A stretch of 64,000 nucleotides of DNA, taken from positions 1-64,000 of the forward strand of contig CALAUA010000013.1 in assembly GCA_937891975.1 (NCBI GenBank), in the 5' to 3' direction. The stretch is from an uncultured Bacteroidales bacterium (GTDB taxonomy: Bacteria; Bacteroidota; Bacteroidia; Bacteroidales; Paludibacteraceae). The notes under the pieces are model-generated. The model ran no database searches and was not told the DNA's origin. It saw nothing but the letters and a program-made list of their open reading frames with translations. Every line of letters starts with the position of its first letter. Position 1 is the stretch's first letter. A program made the position numbers and the translations under genes. Below, one piece after another: positions 54,823 to 63,844 of the stretch.

Positions 54823-57006
54823 TCAGTTCCCCAGCTCGCTATGGAACTTTATTCTCACCAGTCGCACATTGATTTCATCGTAGTCATCTTCGCCCAACTC
54901 TTCCATAGCTAACTTGATGCTATCGTTCTCTGCATGACGGAAGTACTCGTAAATATCAAACTCTTCATCTGGATCTACCACTTCTTCGATAAAGTATTTG
55001 ATATTCAACTTTGTACCTGAATATACAATGGCTTCAATCTCTTCCAGCATCTCTTCCATGGACATACCCAATCGTTCTGCCAGGTCATCCAATGCCACTC
55101 GGCGATCAATGGCTTGGATAATCGCAATTTTTCTCGCCGAGTTCTTTGCCACGGTACGTACGCGCAAATCTTCTGGACGAATCACATCATTCTCCTCAAC
55201 GTATTCTTTGATTACGCGCACAAACTCTTCGCCATAACGCTTAGCTTTGCCCACACCTACACCAGGGATGTTCTGCATTTCCTCAATCGTAATGGGGTAG
55301 GAGGTCGCCATTGCTTCCAAACTACCGTCTTGGAAGATTACAAACGGAGGTACGTTCATTTTCTTGCTTAATTTCTTGCGCAAGTCTTTTAGGATAGAGA
55401 ACAATACATCATCGGCGGCAGCGCAAGTAGCCATACCTGCACTCAAGTCGCTATCTTCATCATCGCTGTGCACTTCGATTGGTACTTCAAACATGGTAGG
55501 ACGTTTCATAAATTTCTTACCTGCTGAAGTTAATTTCAAATCGCCATATGATTCTATATCTTTCCTAATATACCCACTCACCATTGCTTGACGAATGATT
55601 GCATGCAAGTTTGCCTCATTCTCATCTTCTGCGCAACCGAAGTTCTCCAATTCCGTATGTTTGTATGCCAACACGCTTGCAGACTCTTTGCCGCGCATGA
55701 TATCCACGATATGTTCTGCACGGAATTTCTCGTTCAATTGCTGAATGGTTTCCAATATCAACCCTAGCAATTCGGTTGCTTCCACCATTTTGTAGGTCTT
55801 GCGGCAGTTATCGCAGCTTCCGCAGTCGTCTTTTTTATACTCCTCACCAAAATAGTGCAATAGCAATTTTCTGCGACAGATTGAACTCTCTGCATACGAC
55901 TGAGTCTCGAAAAGCAACTGATTACTAATCTCTTGCTCCGATACGGGCTTGCCTTGTTGGAATTTCCGCAGACGCTCAATATCTTTGGGCGAATAGAAGC
56001 AAATACATTGTCCCTCACCGCCATCGCGACCCGCGCGACCAGTCTCTTGGTAGTATCCTTCCAACGATTTTGGGATGTCGTAGTGTATCACGAAGCGCAC
56101 ATCTGGTTTATCTATACCCATACCGAAGGCGATGGTAGCTACAATCACTTGCACTTTCTCCATCAAGAACGCATCTTGGTTCTCACTGCGTGTAGCTGCG
56201 TCCATGCCTGCATGGTAAGCCAATGCAGGGATATTGTTCACGCGCAGTGTCTCTGCCAATTCCTCTACGGTTTTGCGGCTCAAACAATATATGATACCCG
56301 ACTTCCCTTCCATTCCTTTTATATAGCGCACCAAATCCTTGTCCACATCATCGGTCTTTTGGCGTACTTCATAATATAGGTTAGGGCGGTTGAACGATGA
56401 CTTAAACACCGTGGCATCCATCATATCCAAGTTCTTTTGAATATCGTTCTGCACTTTTGGGGTTGCAGTCGCTGTCAAAGCGATGATAGGTGCTTTGCCA
56501 ATACGTTCCACGATAGGGTGAATACGTCTATATTCAGGACGGAAATCGTGTCCCCATTCCGAGATACAGTGCGCTTCATCTACTGCGTAGAACGATATTT
56601 TCACGCCTTTCAAAAAGTCCACATTCTCATCCTTGTTCAGCGATTCTGGAGCTACGTATAGCAACTTTGTTTTACCGCTCAGTACATCTTCCTTTACTTG
56701 ATGAATTTCAGGGCGAGAGAGTGATGAGTTGATAAAATGCGCCACACCATCTTCTTCTGAATAGTTACGCATTGCGTCCACTTGATTCTTCATCAGCGCA
56801 ATCAATGGGGAAATCACAATCGCCACACCATCCATCAACAGGGATGGTAATTGATAGCAAAGGCTTTTTCCTCCACCTGTTGGCATCAATACGAATGTAT
56901 CTTTGCCGTCCATCAGGTTGTTAATGATTGCTTCTTGATTGCCTTTGAAGGCATCAAATCCAAAATGATGTTGTAGTGCTTCAATCAGTTGTTCATGTCG
57001 TGTCAT
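54823..57006 (-). CDS. recQ: ATP-dependent DNA helicase RecQ
   Basis: A 3'-5' helicase for recombination and fork repair. The 727-aa protein has Walker A TGGGKS (43-48), DEAH (143-146) followed by CISEWGHDFRPEY, and the second RecA-like lobe (GFGMGID-like AFGMGIDKPDVRFV, QETGRAGRDG). It then has the RecQ zinc-binding Cys set (CRRKLLLHYFGEE...CGSCDNC), a winged helix and a C-terminal HRDC-like domain (about 530-600), with a further acidic tail. First gene of a long leftward string with a clear promoter. Confidence 0.96.
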   Translation of the reverse strand: MTRHEQLIEALQHHFGFDAFKGNQEAIINNLMDGKDTFVLMPTGGGKSLCYQLPSLLMDGVAIVISPLIALMKNQVDAMRNYSEEDGVAHFINSSLSRPEIHQVKEDVLSGKTKLLYVAPESLNKDENVDFLKGVKISFYAVDEAHCISEWGHDFRPEYRRIHPIVERIGKAPIIALTATATPKVQNDIQKNLDMMDATVFKSSFNRPNLYYEVRQKTDDVDKDLVRYIKGMEGKSGIIYCLSRKTVEELAETLRVNNIPALAYHAGMDAATRSENQDAFLMEKVQVIVATIAFGMGIDKPDVRFVIHYDIPKSLEGYYQETGRAGRDGGEGQCICFYSPKDIERLRKFQQGKPVSEQEISNQLLFETQSYAESSICRRKLLLHYFGEEYKKDDCGSCDNCRKTYKMVEATELLGLILETIQQLNEKFRAEHIVDIMRGKESASVLAYKHTELENFGCAEDENEANLHAIIRQAMVSGYIRKDIESYGDLKLTSAGKKFMKRPTMFEVPIEVHSDDEDSDLSAGMATCAAADDVLFSILKDLRKKLSKKMNVPPFVIFQDGSLEAMATSYPITIEEMQNIPGVGVGKAKRYGEEFVRVIKEYVEENDVIRPEDLRVRTVAKNSARKIAIIQAIDRRVALDDLAERLGMSMEEMLEEIEAIVYSGTKLNIKYFIEEVVDPDEEFDIYEYFRHAENDSIKLAMEELGEDDYDEINVRLVRIKFHSELGN

Positions 57007-57079
57007 ACGAACAAATTTGTCTATTCTTATGTTCTTAATATGTAAAAATGAATTTTTGTTTTTCTTCTCTCCTTTTTTT

Positions 57080-57110
57080 CCTTCCCTTTAGGGAGGGGTT
57101 TGGGAGTAGG
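57080..57110. repeat. GGGAGG palindrome in the recQ leader
   Basis: CCTTCCCT-tt-AGGGAGGGG, then TTTGGGAGTAGG. It has the same orientation and plan as the copy at 54795, so recQ is bracketed by the two. Confidence 0.6.
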
Positions 57111-57126
57111 CTTGTGAATTATGCTG

Positions 57127-57158
57127 CAAAGATACACCTTTTTTTTGACATAGGCAAA
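57127..57158 (-). promoter_or_regulatory. Promoter of the recQ gene string
   Basis: Minus strand: TTTG (57158-57155), 20 nt, TATCTTTG (57134-57127). The leader before recQ is about 115 nt and contains the GGGAGG palindrome. The 528-bp gap 57007-57534 otherwise holds the repeats listed next and the promoter of the MFS gene. Confidence 0.8.
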
Positions 57159-57231
57159 TCTTTTTATAAAAAAAGTTACTTTTTTTTTAACTTATTCCAT
57201 AACTTATTGATAATCATAATTTCTCTTATCT

Positions 57232-57306
57232 CTTATCTCAACTCTCAACTCTCAACTTTCAACTTTCCCCTTAGCTTAGCGTCCAATAGCCCTCAGGGCG
57301 TCCTTT
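57232..57306. repeat. 7-bp array joined to a palindromic module (copy E)
   Basis: Heptamers TCTCTTA, TCTCAAC and TTTCAAC run from about 57232 to 57268. They lead straight into TTAGCGTCCAATA and the hairpin GCCCT-c-AGGGC (57289-57299) with GTCCT. This is the only intergenic palindromic copy, and it shows the two repeat classes side by side. Confidence 0.75.
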
Positions 57307-57316
57307 ATCCTTTCCT

Positions 57317-57415
57317 TACCAATTACGTACCATTTACGTAGGATATACGTAGGATATACGTAACATATACGTAGGATAAACGTAACATTCTGCTATTTTC
57401 ACCGAAGGATCACCG
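57317..57415. repeat. 11-bp unit tandem array (TAGGATATACG)
   Basis: Units start at 57317, 57328, 57339, 57350, 57361, 57372 and 57383 (TACCAATTACG, TAGGATATACG twice, TAACATATACG and variants), with degenerate units to 57415. It lies between the divergent recQ and MFS promoters. Confidence 0.88.
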
Positions 57416-57479
57416 TTACCAAATTGCCGCTACTCGAAAACGTTTGCGAAGAAAAAAGAAGAAAAAATCTTTCACGCTC

Positions 57480-57510
57480 TTGCGTACGTGAAAAATAATG
57501 TGTAACTTTG
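57480..57510 (+). promoter_or_regulatory. Promoter of the MFS-susC-susD operon
   Basis: TTG at 57480-57482, 20 nt, TAACTTTG at 57503-57510. Because the -7 box covers 57508, translation cannot begin at the in-frame TTG there; the ATG at 57535 is the start. Confidence 0.8.
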
Positions 57511-57534
57511 CAGCCGATTTTGAAAATATCAGTC

Positions 57535-58884
57535 ATGACAGAAAAACGCAACTTGTCTTTTGGACAGCTTTTTAACCTCAGTTTTGGATTCTTTGGAGTC
57601 CAAATTGCTTATGCACTTCAGAGTGCTAATATCTCTCGTATTTTTGCTACTTTAGGTGCTGATCCTCACCAACTTTCTTTCTTTTGGGTGCTCCCTCCAT
57701 TGATGGGTATGATTGTGCAACCATTGGTAGGTAAGTATTCCGATAAGACTTGGAATCGCCTTGGTCGTCGCAAACCTTACCTCATCGTAGGTGCACTCAT
57801 TGCGGTAGCAGTGATGTTGCTTTTGCCTAATGCAGGTAACTTCACCTTCGGGCAATCGCTCTTCTTGGGTTTGAACGCAGCCATGTGGTTTGGACTCTTC
57901 TCGCTCATGTTCCTCGACACCTCTATTAATATAGCTATGCAGCCATTCAAGATGATGGTCGGCGATATGGTTAACGAGGAGCAAAAGGGTTTGGCTTATT
58001 CTATCCAATCCTTCCTTTGCAACGCAGGCTCGCTCGCGGGCTATATCTTCCCAATCCTCTTTACTTGGGTAGGTATTGCTAATACAGCTCCAGAGGGTGT
58101 TATTCCAGATTCTGTGAAGTGGAGCTTCTATATTGGTGCAGCTATTCTCATGCTATGCGTGCTTTATACTTTTGTGACTGTTAAAGAGTTGAACCCAGAA
58201 GAATATGCTAAGTTCCATGGTTTAGATGCAAAGAAAGATGAGAAGAAGCAAGACGCAAGTTTTATTCGCTTGCTCATTGACGCACCTTCTACCTTCTGGA
58301 CAGTAGGTCTGGTGCAATTCTTCTGCTGGGCTGCTTTCCTCTTTATGTGGACGTATTCTAATGGTGCTATCGCTACCCAATGTTTTGGTTGGGATGGTGT
58401 TTCTACTGCTGCTGAGCCATTCCAAAACGCAGGTAACTGGGTAGGTGTATGTTTTGCTATTCAGGCAGTTGGCTCTATGCTTTGGGCGTTGGTTATGCCT
58501 GCTTTGGAAAAGAAATTCCACAATAAGGGTGCATACGCTATCTCATTGATTGTCGGTGCATTAGGATTTATTTCTACATTGTTTGTGACCAACCAATACG
58601 TATTGCTTGTGTCTTATGCATTCATCGGTGCCGCATGGGCAGCTATGTTGGCAGTGCCATTCACTATTTTGACTAACTCGCTCAAGGGTGATAATATGGG
58701 TTATTATTTGGGCTTGTTCAACTGTACCATCTGCTTGCCTCAGATTGTGGCAGCATTGATTGGTGGTGCTATCCTTAAATATATATGCGCGGGCTCGCAA
58801 GTAGGTATGTTGGTTGCAGCAGGTGTCCTGCTCATCCTCGGTGCCATCAGCGTAGTCCTCATCAAAGAAGGCAAAAAATATTAA
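57535..58884 (+). CDS. MFS sugar transporter (SLC45/GPH-like)
   Basis: The 449-aa inner-membrane protein has about 12 membrane segments. Motifs GKYSDKTWNRLGRRKPYL (loop 2-3) and GDMVNEEQKG resemble the SLC45/maltose-type transporters found in Bacteroidota starch and maltose loci. It probably imports the oligosaccharide produced in the periplasm by this locus; the sugar is not proven. The start was chosen at ATG 57535, because the upstream TTG lies in the promoter -7 box. susC follows after 97 bp with no obvious promoter. Confidence 0.85.
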   Translation: MTEKRNLSFGQLFNLSFGFFGVQIAYALQSANISRIFATLGADPHQLSFFWVLPPLMGMIVQPLVGKYSDKTWNRLGRRKPYLIVGALIAVAVMLLLPNAGNFTFGQSLFLGLNAAMWFGLFSLMFLDTSINIAMQPFKMMVGDMVNEEQKGLAYSIQSFLCNAGSLAGYIFPILFTWVGIANTAPEGVIPDSVKWSFYIGAAILMLCVLYTFVTVKELNPEEYAKFHGLDAKKDEKKQDASFIRLLIDAPSTFWTVGLVQFFCWAAFLFMWTYSNGAIATQCFGWDGVSTAAEPFQNAGNWVGVCFAIQAVGSMLWALVMPALEKKFHNKGAYAISLIVGALGFISTLFVTNQYVLLVSYAFIGAAWAAMLAVPFTILTNSLKGDNMGYYLGLFNCTICLPQIVAALIGGAILKYICAGSQVGMLVAAGVLLILGAISVVLIKEGKKY

Positions 58885-58981
58885 TCCGTTAAATCATAAT
58901 TGTCGTTTGAATTGACCTTAATTGTCGTAAAAAATAAAACAACTAAAAAAAACAATAATTAACAAATTCTTAAAACAAAAC

Positions 58982-61972
58982 ATGATGAAAAACAAGACAT
59001 TTTTACTTGTATTGTTTGCAGCATTCTCTCTTTCTATGTCTGCTCAGGTTACAGGTACTGTTCTGGATGCATCAACGGCTGAACCTATCATTGGTGCCAA
59101 CGTAATTGAGAAAGGCACAACCAATGGTACTATCACCGATTTTGATGGTAATTTTGTTCTCATGGCACAAGAGGGCGCATTGCTCGAAATAAGTTACATG
59201 GGTTACAAAACTGTTGAGGTTAAAGCTACTAATGGAATGCAAATTCAGTTAGGAGAAGACACGGAATTACTAGATGAAGTAGTTGTCGTTGGTTATGGTG
59301 TCGTTAAGAAAAACGATGCCACAGGTTCCGTTACCGCTATCAAACCAGATGCAATGAATAAAGGTCTTACCACCAACGCGCAAGATATGTTGGCAGGTAA
59401 AGTTGCGGGTGTGGTTGTGACTTCCAATGACGGAACTCCTGGTGGTGGTGCTACTATCCGTGTACGTGGTGGTTCTTCTCTTTCGGCTTCCAACGATCCT
59501 CTTATTGTTATTGATGGTTTGGCAATGGATAACGAAGGTATTCCTGGTGCAGCCAACCCACTCTCGATGGTTAACCCTAATGATATTGAGACTTTTACTG
59601 TGTTGAAAGATGCTTCTGCTACAGCTATCTACGGTAGCCGTGCTTCCAATGGTGTCATCATCATCACAACCAAGAAAGGTGCTGCTGGTCAAAAATTGAA
59701 AGTGTCTTACGATGGTAACGTTAGTGCTGGTGTACTTACAAATATGGTGGATGTAATGACTGGCGATGAATATCGTGAGTTTTTAGGTGCTTCAGATTTA
59801 GGTGCTGCTAATACGGATTGGCAAAAAGAAATATATCGTACAGCTATTTCTACCGACCATACTATCAGTATTATGGGTGGTACCAAAAATATGCCATATC
59901 GTGCTGCTATTGGCTACACTAACCAAAATGGTGTCATCAAGACTTCTAATATGCAACGTGTTACTGCTTCCTTGAACCTTTCTCCTACATTCTTGGATAA
60001 ACACCTATCTTTCAACTTTAATGCTAAAGGTATGTATATCTACAACCGTTATGCAGATGGTGGAGCAGTTGGTTCTGCAATCGCTTTTGATCCAACACGT
60101 GAGGTAATGCCTGCTGATGGTGGTTTGAAAGAATTTGGTGGCTACTACCAAACGCCTAAGAGTGGTGATGACCTCAATGATCCTAGTTGGACTGTCCTCT
60201 CTAACACCAATACTCCTCAAAACCCTGTTGCCTTGCTCGATAACAAAGATGATCGTGCTAATTCTGGCGCTTTCGTAGGTAATCTTGAAGTAGACTATAA
60301 GGTGCATGGTTTTGAAGACTTGCGCCTCCATGCTAACTTCGGTGCAGATTATTCCTTTGGTAAGCAACATACTGTGATTCTCCCTATCTCTTATTCCAAC
60401 AACTACTATGGTTGGGATGGTCTTACCAAGAAATCGAAATACAACTTGCAATTCAACGCGTATGCGCAATATTATAAGGACTTCTCTGATAACCAACACT
60501 TTGATATTATGGCTGGTTACGAGTGGCAACACTTCTATCGTGATGAGTCGTATGAGGGTAGTGGCTTCATGGGACCAGATGCTTTTGCTATACGTGATAT
60601 GAATAAACGACATAATCTTTCGACCAATGAGTTCGCTACTGAAAGTTATCTTGTTTCTTTCTTTGGACGTGCCAACTGGGTTGGATGGAACCAAGTGATG
60701 CTTACTGCTACTGTACGTGCCGATGGTTCTTCTCGTTTTGCTAAAGGTAAACGTTGGGGTATCTTCCCATCTGTTGCACTTGGTTGGAAGATTAAAGAGA
60801 CATTCTTGCAAGATGTGCATTGGATCAACGATTTGAAACTGCGTGCTGGCTATGGTATCACTGGTCAACAAAACTTGGATAGCGATTATATTGGTCTTCA
60901 ATTGTATGCGCCTAGTAAAGAGTATGCTGACTATACATTTGGTGAGATTGATCCTGAAACAGGTCAATACATCTATCACCAATCAGCTCGTCCACAAGCA
61001 TACAACTTTGATTTGACTTGGGAGAAAACAACGACATACAATGCTGGTATTGATTTTGGTTTTCTTAATAATCGTGTAAGTGGTAACATTGATTACTACT
61101 ATCGTTATACCACTGACTTGATTTCTAAAGTAGATGTACCCATGGGTACTAACTATAAAAACCAAGTGAACTCAAATATTGGTTCGTTGTCTAACCAAGG
61201 TGTTGAGTTTATGATTAATGGTGTCGCTATTGATAATAAGAACCTCAAATGGGATATGGGCATTAACTTTACCTATAATATCAACAAGATTGAGCACCTT
61301 ACTTCTGGTCAAGGAACTGATTACTATGTTGCTACAGGCGGTGTAAGTTCTGGTACGGGTAATACCATCCAACGCCACCAAGAGGGGTATGCTGCAAATA
61401 CATTCTTTGTGTACGAATCTTATATATCAAAGTACAAAACACTTGAGATTGTTGACCAAAATGAAGATGGAACTATCAACGAGAAGGACTTGATTCCATT
61501 CCATAAGCCAGCTCCTGATTTCCAAATAGGCTTCCAATCTAAATGGCAATTCTACAATTTTGACCTCAGCTTCTCATTGCGTTCTAACATCGGTAACTAT
61601 GTTTACAACGACGTATTGGCAGGCAAGATGGCAAGCATGAAAACACTTGCCCGTGAGGGTGGTTATACTAACGTAATGTTGGCAGCTCAAGAGCCTTACA
61701 AGATGATTGAGAATAGTCTAACTGTTACAACTGATAATGCATGGCAATTGTCTGAGTTTGTTGAGAATGCTTCTTTCTTACGTTGTGATAATATTACTTT
61801 GGGTTATACATTCGATGAACCAAAGATTAAAGCTCGTATTTTTGCTACGGTTTCTAACCCATTCGTAATTAGTGGTTATCGTGGTCTTGACCCTGAGGTG
61901 TTCTCTGGTATTGATAATAATATGTATCCACGTTCAATGACTACTGTTCTTGGCGTTAGTTTACAATTCTAA
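58982..61972 (+). CDS. SusC/RagA-type TonB-linked outer-membrane transporter
   Basis: The 996-aa protein imports oligosaccharides through the outer membrane with TonB energy. It has a signal peptide (MMKNKTFLLVLFAAFSLSMSAQ; a second ATG one codon later is equally good), an N-terminal carboxypeptidase-regulatory-like domain (about 23-95, VTGTVLDASTAEPIIGANV), then VVVGYGVVKK, the SusC-specific plug with DPLIVIDG and the YGSRASNGVIIITTKKG box (about 215), and a 22-strand barrel ending in Phe (GVSLQF). Its susD partner starts 15 bp downstream. Confidence 0.95.
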   Translation: MMKNKTFLLVLFAAFSLSMSAQVTGTVLDASTAEPIIGANVIEKGTTNGTITDFDGNFVLMAQEGALLEISYMGYKTVEVKATNGMQIQLGEDTELLDEVVVVGYGVVKKNDATGSVTAIKPDAMNKGLTTNAQDMLAGKVAGVVVTSNDGTPGGGATIRVRGGSSLSASNDPLIVIDGLAMDNEGIPGAANPLSMVNPNDIETFTVLKDASATAIYGSRASNGVIIITTKKGAAGQKLKVSYDGNVSAGVLTNMVDVMTGDEYREFLGASDLGAANTDWQKEIYRTAISTDHTISIMGGTKNMPYRAAIGYTNQNGVIKTSNMQRVTASLNLSPTFLDKHLSFNFNAKGMYIYNRYADGGAVGSAIAFDPTREVMPADGGLKEFGGYYQTPKSGDDLNDPSWTVLSNTNTPQNPVALLDNKDDRANSGAFVGNLEVDYKVHGFEDLRLHANFGADYSFGKQHTVILPISYSNNYYGWDGLTKKSKYNLQFNAYAQYYKDFSDNQHFDIMAGYEWQHFYRDESYEGSGFMGPDAFAIRDMNKRHNLSTNEFATESYLVSFFGRANWVGWNQVMLTATVRADGSSRFAKGKRWGIFPSVALGWKIKETFLQDVHWINDLKLRAGYGITGQQNLDSDYIGLQLYAPSKEYADYTFGEIDPETGQYIYHQSARPQAYNFDLTWEKTTTYNAGIDFGFLNNRVSGNIDYYYRYTTDLISKVDVPMGTNYKNQVNSNIGSLSNQGVEFMINGVAIDNKNLKWDMGINFTYNINKIEHLTSGQGTDYYVATGGVSSGTGNTIQRHQEGYAANTFFVYESYISKYKTLEIVDQNEDGTINEKDLIPFHKPAPDFQIGFQSKWQFYNFDLSFSLRSNIGNYVYNDVLAGKMASMKTLAREGGYTNVMLAAQEPYKMIENSLTVTTDNAWQLSEFVENASFLRCDNITLGYTFDEPKIKARIFATVSNPFVISGYRGLDPEVFSGIDNNMYPRSMTTVLGVSLQF

Positions 61973-61987
61973 TCTAAGTAAAATAAT

Positions 61988-63766
61988 ATGAATATGAAAA
62001 AGTATATTAAAATAGGAGCACTTGCGGTATTTGCATTAATGGGAATGACCGCTTGCGTGAATGACCTAAATGTGGAGTCAATTGACCCAAACAATGTTTC
62101 AGACATTACTTCTGATCAACTATTGGGTAAGATTTATTCAACACTAGGTACTACTGGTCAGCAAGGCCCTGCTGGTAACGGAGATATTGAAGGTCTAGAT
62201 GAGGGTACTTCATCACTCTATCGTATGACATACGAGTTGAACGAATTCCCATCTGATCAAGTGTATTGGATTTGGCCTGACGTAGGTGTGGATGATGTGC
62301 GTAAAGGTACTTGGACTGCAGGTAATGCGCTTGTGCGTGGTGCATATTGTCGATACATTTTTGATATTACATTGTGTAATTCATATCTCGAAAATTATGC
62401 AGATGTAGATGCTGCAAAAACGGCAGAGGTGCGTTTCATCCGTGCACTAAACTATTGGTATTTGCTGGATATGTTTGGCGCTTGCCCATTCAATATCACT
62501 GCTGCTGAAATGGATGCATATGCTAAAGCAGAGGAGTTGATGGGTGATTATGATAATTATCCAAAACAAATCACTCGTAAGAACCTTTACGAGTGGATTG
62601 AGAGTGAGTTGCTTGCTATTGAGAATCAACTTACTGTAGATCGCAATGCATTCTACTATCGTGTGGACAAAGTGGCTGCACAAATGTTGCTCGCTCGTCT
62701 TTACCTCAATGCGCAAGTTTATACAGCTGATCCTGCTAAGTTCTATGCCTTATCTACTGGTACACCTGAGTGGGAAAAGGCTGCTAAATATGCCAAGATG
62801 GTAATGGATGCTACAGAATTGGCTTCTAAATACCAATACCTCTTCATGGGTGATAATGATAATATCTCTAAAGTAAATGATGCATATAAAGAGATTATTC
62901 TTCCTGTAGCTCAAGAGGGTAGTCATATTCGTAGTTATGGTGCTTCGCTTTTCCTTTTGGCATCATTCTATACTGATGGTCTTCCTTCGTGGGGTATTAC
63001 TGATTCTTGGAAGTGTATGCGTACACGTAAGCAATTGGTTTCGCTTTTCTTCCCTACTGCTAAAAACTGGAATGTTCCAGAAAACTTAGATAACCCTGCG
63101 GGAGAAAAAAAAGACGATAAGGTACTATCAATTGGTTGGTTTACCACCAATGATAAACTGATGAAAGAAATTGAAAAATGTCCTTATCCACTTGGTGATG
63201 CCACATTATTGACTAAAGAGGCTAAAGATGATCGTGCTTTGTTCTGCAACTACCGCGAGTACAATGATTCTTCATTAATTATATGTAACCTCAATCGTGA
63301 AAATGCAGATGATAAGTTCTTCTCTGGTTGGCTCTGCACCAAGTTTTCCAACAACATGGCAGATCCAACTCGCGTACGTACCGACGCAGCACATCCTGAT
63401 ATGGACCTTCCATTGATGCGTGCTGCAGAAGCTTATCTTACGTATGCAGAAGCACAATTCAGGTTAGGTGGAGATGCGTTGACTACTATTAACGAATTAC
63501 GTAAACGTGCCAATGCAGAACCTTTGACCACAATTGATGAGAACACTATTCGCGATGAGTGGGGACGTGAGTTCTATGCGGAAGGTCGTCGTCGTACTGA
63601 TCTTGTTCGTTTGGATATGTTTGTAGGCAATAAATATGGTTGGGAATGGAAAGCTGGTAACCAGTTTGGTCAGAAACCTTTGGAAGAACACAGAGTAGTA
63701 TTCCCATTGCCACTATCTGATGTCACTGCGAACCCAAATCTCCGTCAATACACAGATTTGTATTAA
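61988..63766 (+). CDS. SusD/RagB-type glycan-binding lipoprotein
   Basis: The 592-aa protein is the surface lipoprotein that lids SusC and binds glycan. It has a lipoprotein signal with Cys23 (MGMTAC), N-terminal TPR-like helices (AEVRFIRALNYWYLLDMFGACPF) and the C-terminal SusD signature (LMRAAEAYLTYAEAQFRLGG, then EWGREFYAEGRRRTDLVRLDMF). ATG at 61994 is an alternative start. Pairing with the MFS gene suggests an alpha-glucan or similar oligosaccharide, but no glycoside hydrolase is inside the window to confirm this. Confidence 0.95.
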   Translation: MNMKKYIKIGALAVFALMGMTACVNDLNVESIDPNNVSDITSDQLLGKIYSTLGTTGQQGPAGNGDIEGLDEGTSSLYRMTYELNEFPSDQVYWIWPDVGVDDVRKGTWTAGNALVRGAYCRYIFDITLCNSYLENYADVDAAKTAEVRFIRALNYWYLLDMFGACPFNITAAEMDAYAKAEELMGDYDNYPKQITRKNLYEWIESELLAIENQLTVDRNAFYYRVDKVAAQMLLARLYLNAQVYTADPAKFYALSTGTPEWEKAAKYAKMVMDATELASKYQYLFMGDNDNISKVNDAYKEIILPVAQEGSHIRSYGASLFLLASFYTDGLPSWGITDSWKCMRTRKQLVSLFFPTAKNWNVPENLDNPAGEKKDDKVLSIGWFTTNDKLMKEIEKCPYPLGDATLLTKEAKDDRALFCNYREYNDSSLIICNLNRENADDKFFSGWLCTKFSNNMADPTRVRTDAAHPDMDLPLMRAAEAYLTYAEAQFRLGGDALTTINELRKRANAEPLTTIDENTIRDEWGREFYAEGRRRTDLVRLDMFVGNKYGWEWKAGNQFGQKPLEEHRVVFPLPLSDVTANPNLRQYTDLY

Positions 63767-63844
63767 TCATAAATTATCAAATTTAGACAACTGTCTTATA
63801 ACAATTAACCAAATTATTATTAACCAAATTAAATTAAAAAAGTT

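Noticed and set aside
57508..57534. TTG start nine codons upstream for the MFS transporter
   Set aside because: The TTG is part of the promoter -7 box, so it would not be in the mRNA as a usable start; ATG 57535 is used instead.
60005..60982. 325-codon open frame on the minus strand inside susC
   Set aside because: It lies wholly antisense to a clear SusC gene, its translation has no recognisable domain, and it has no promoter; it is a shadow of biased codon use.
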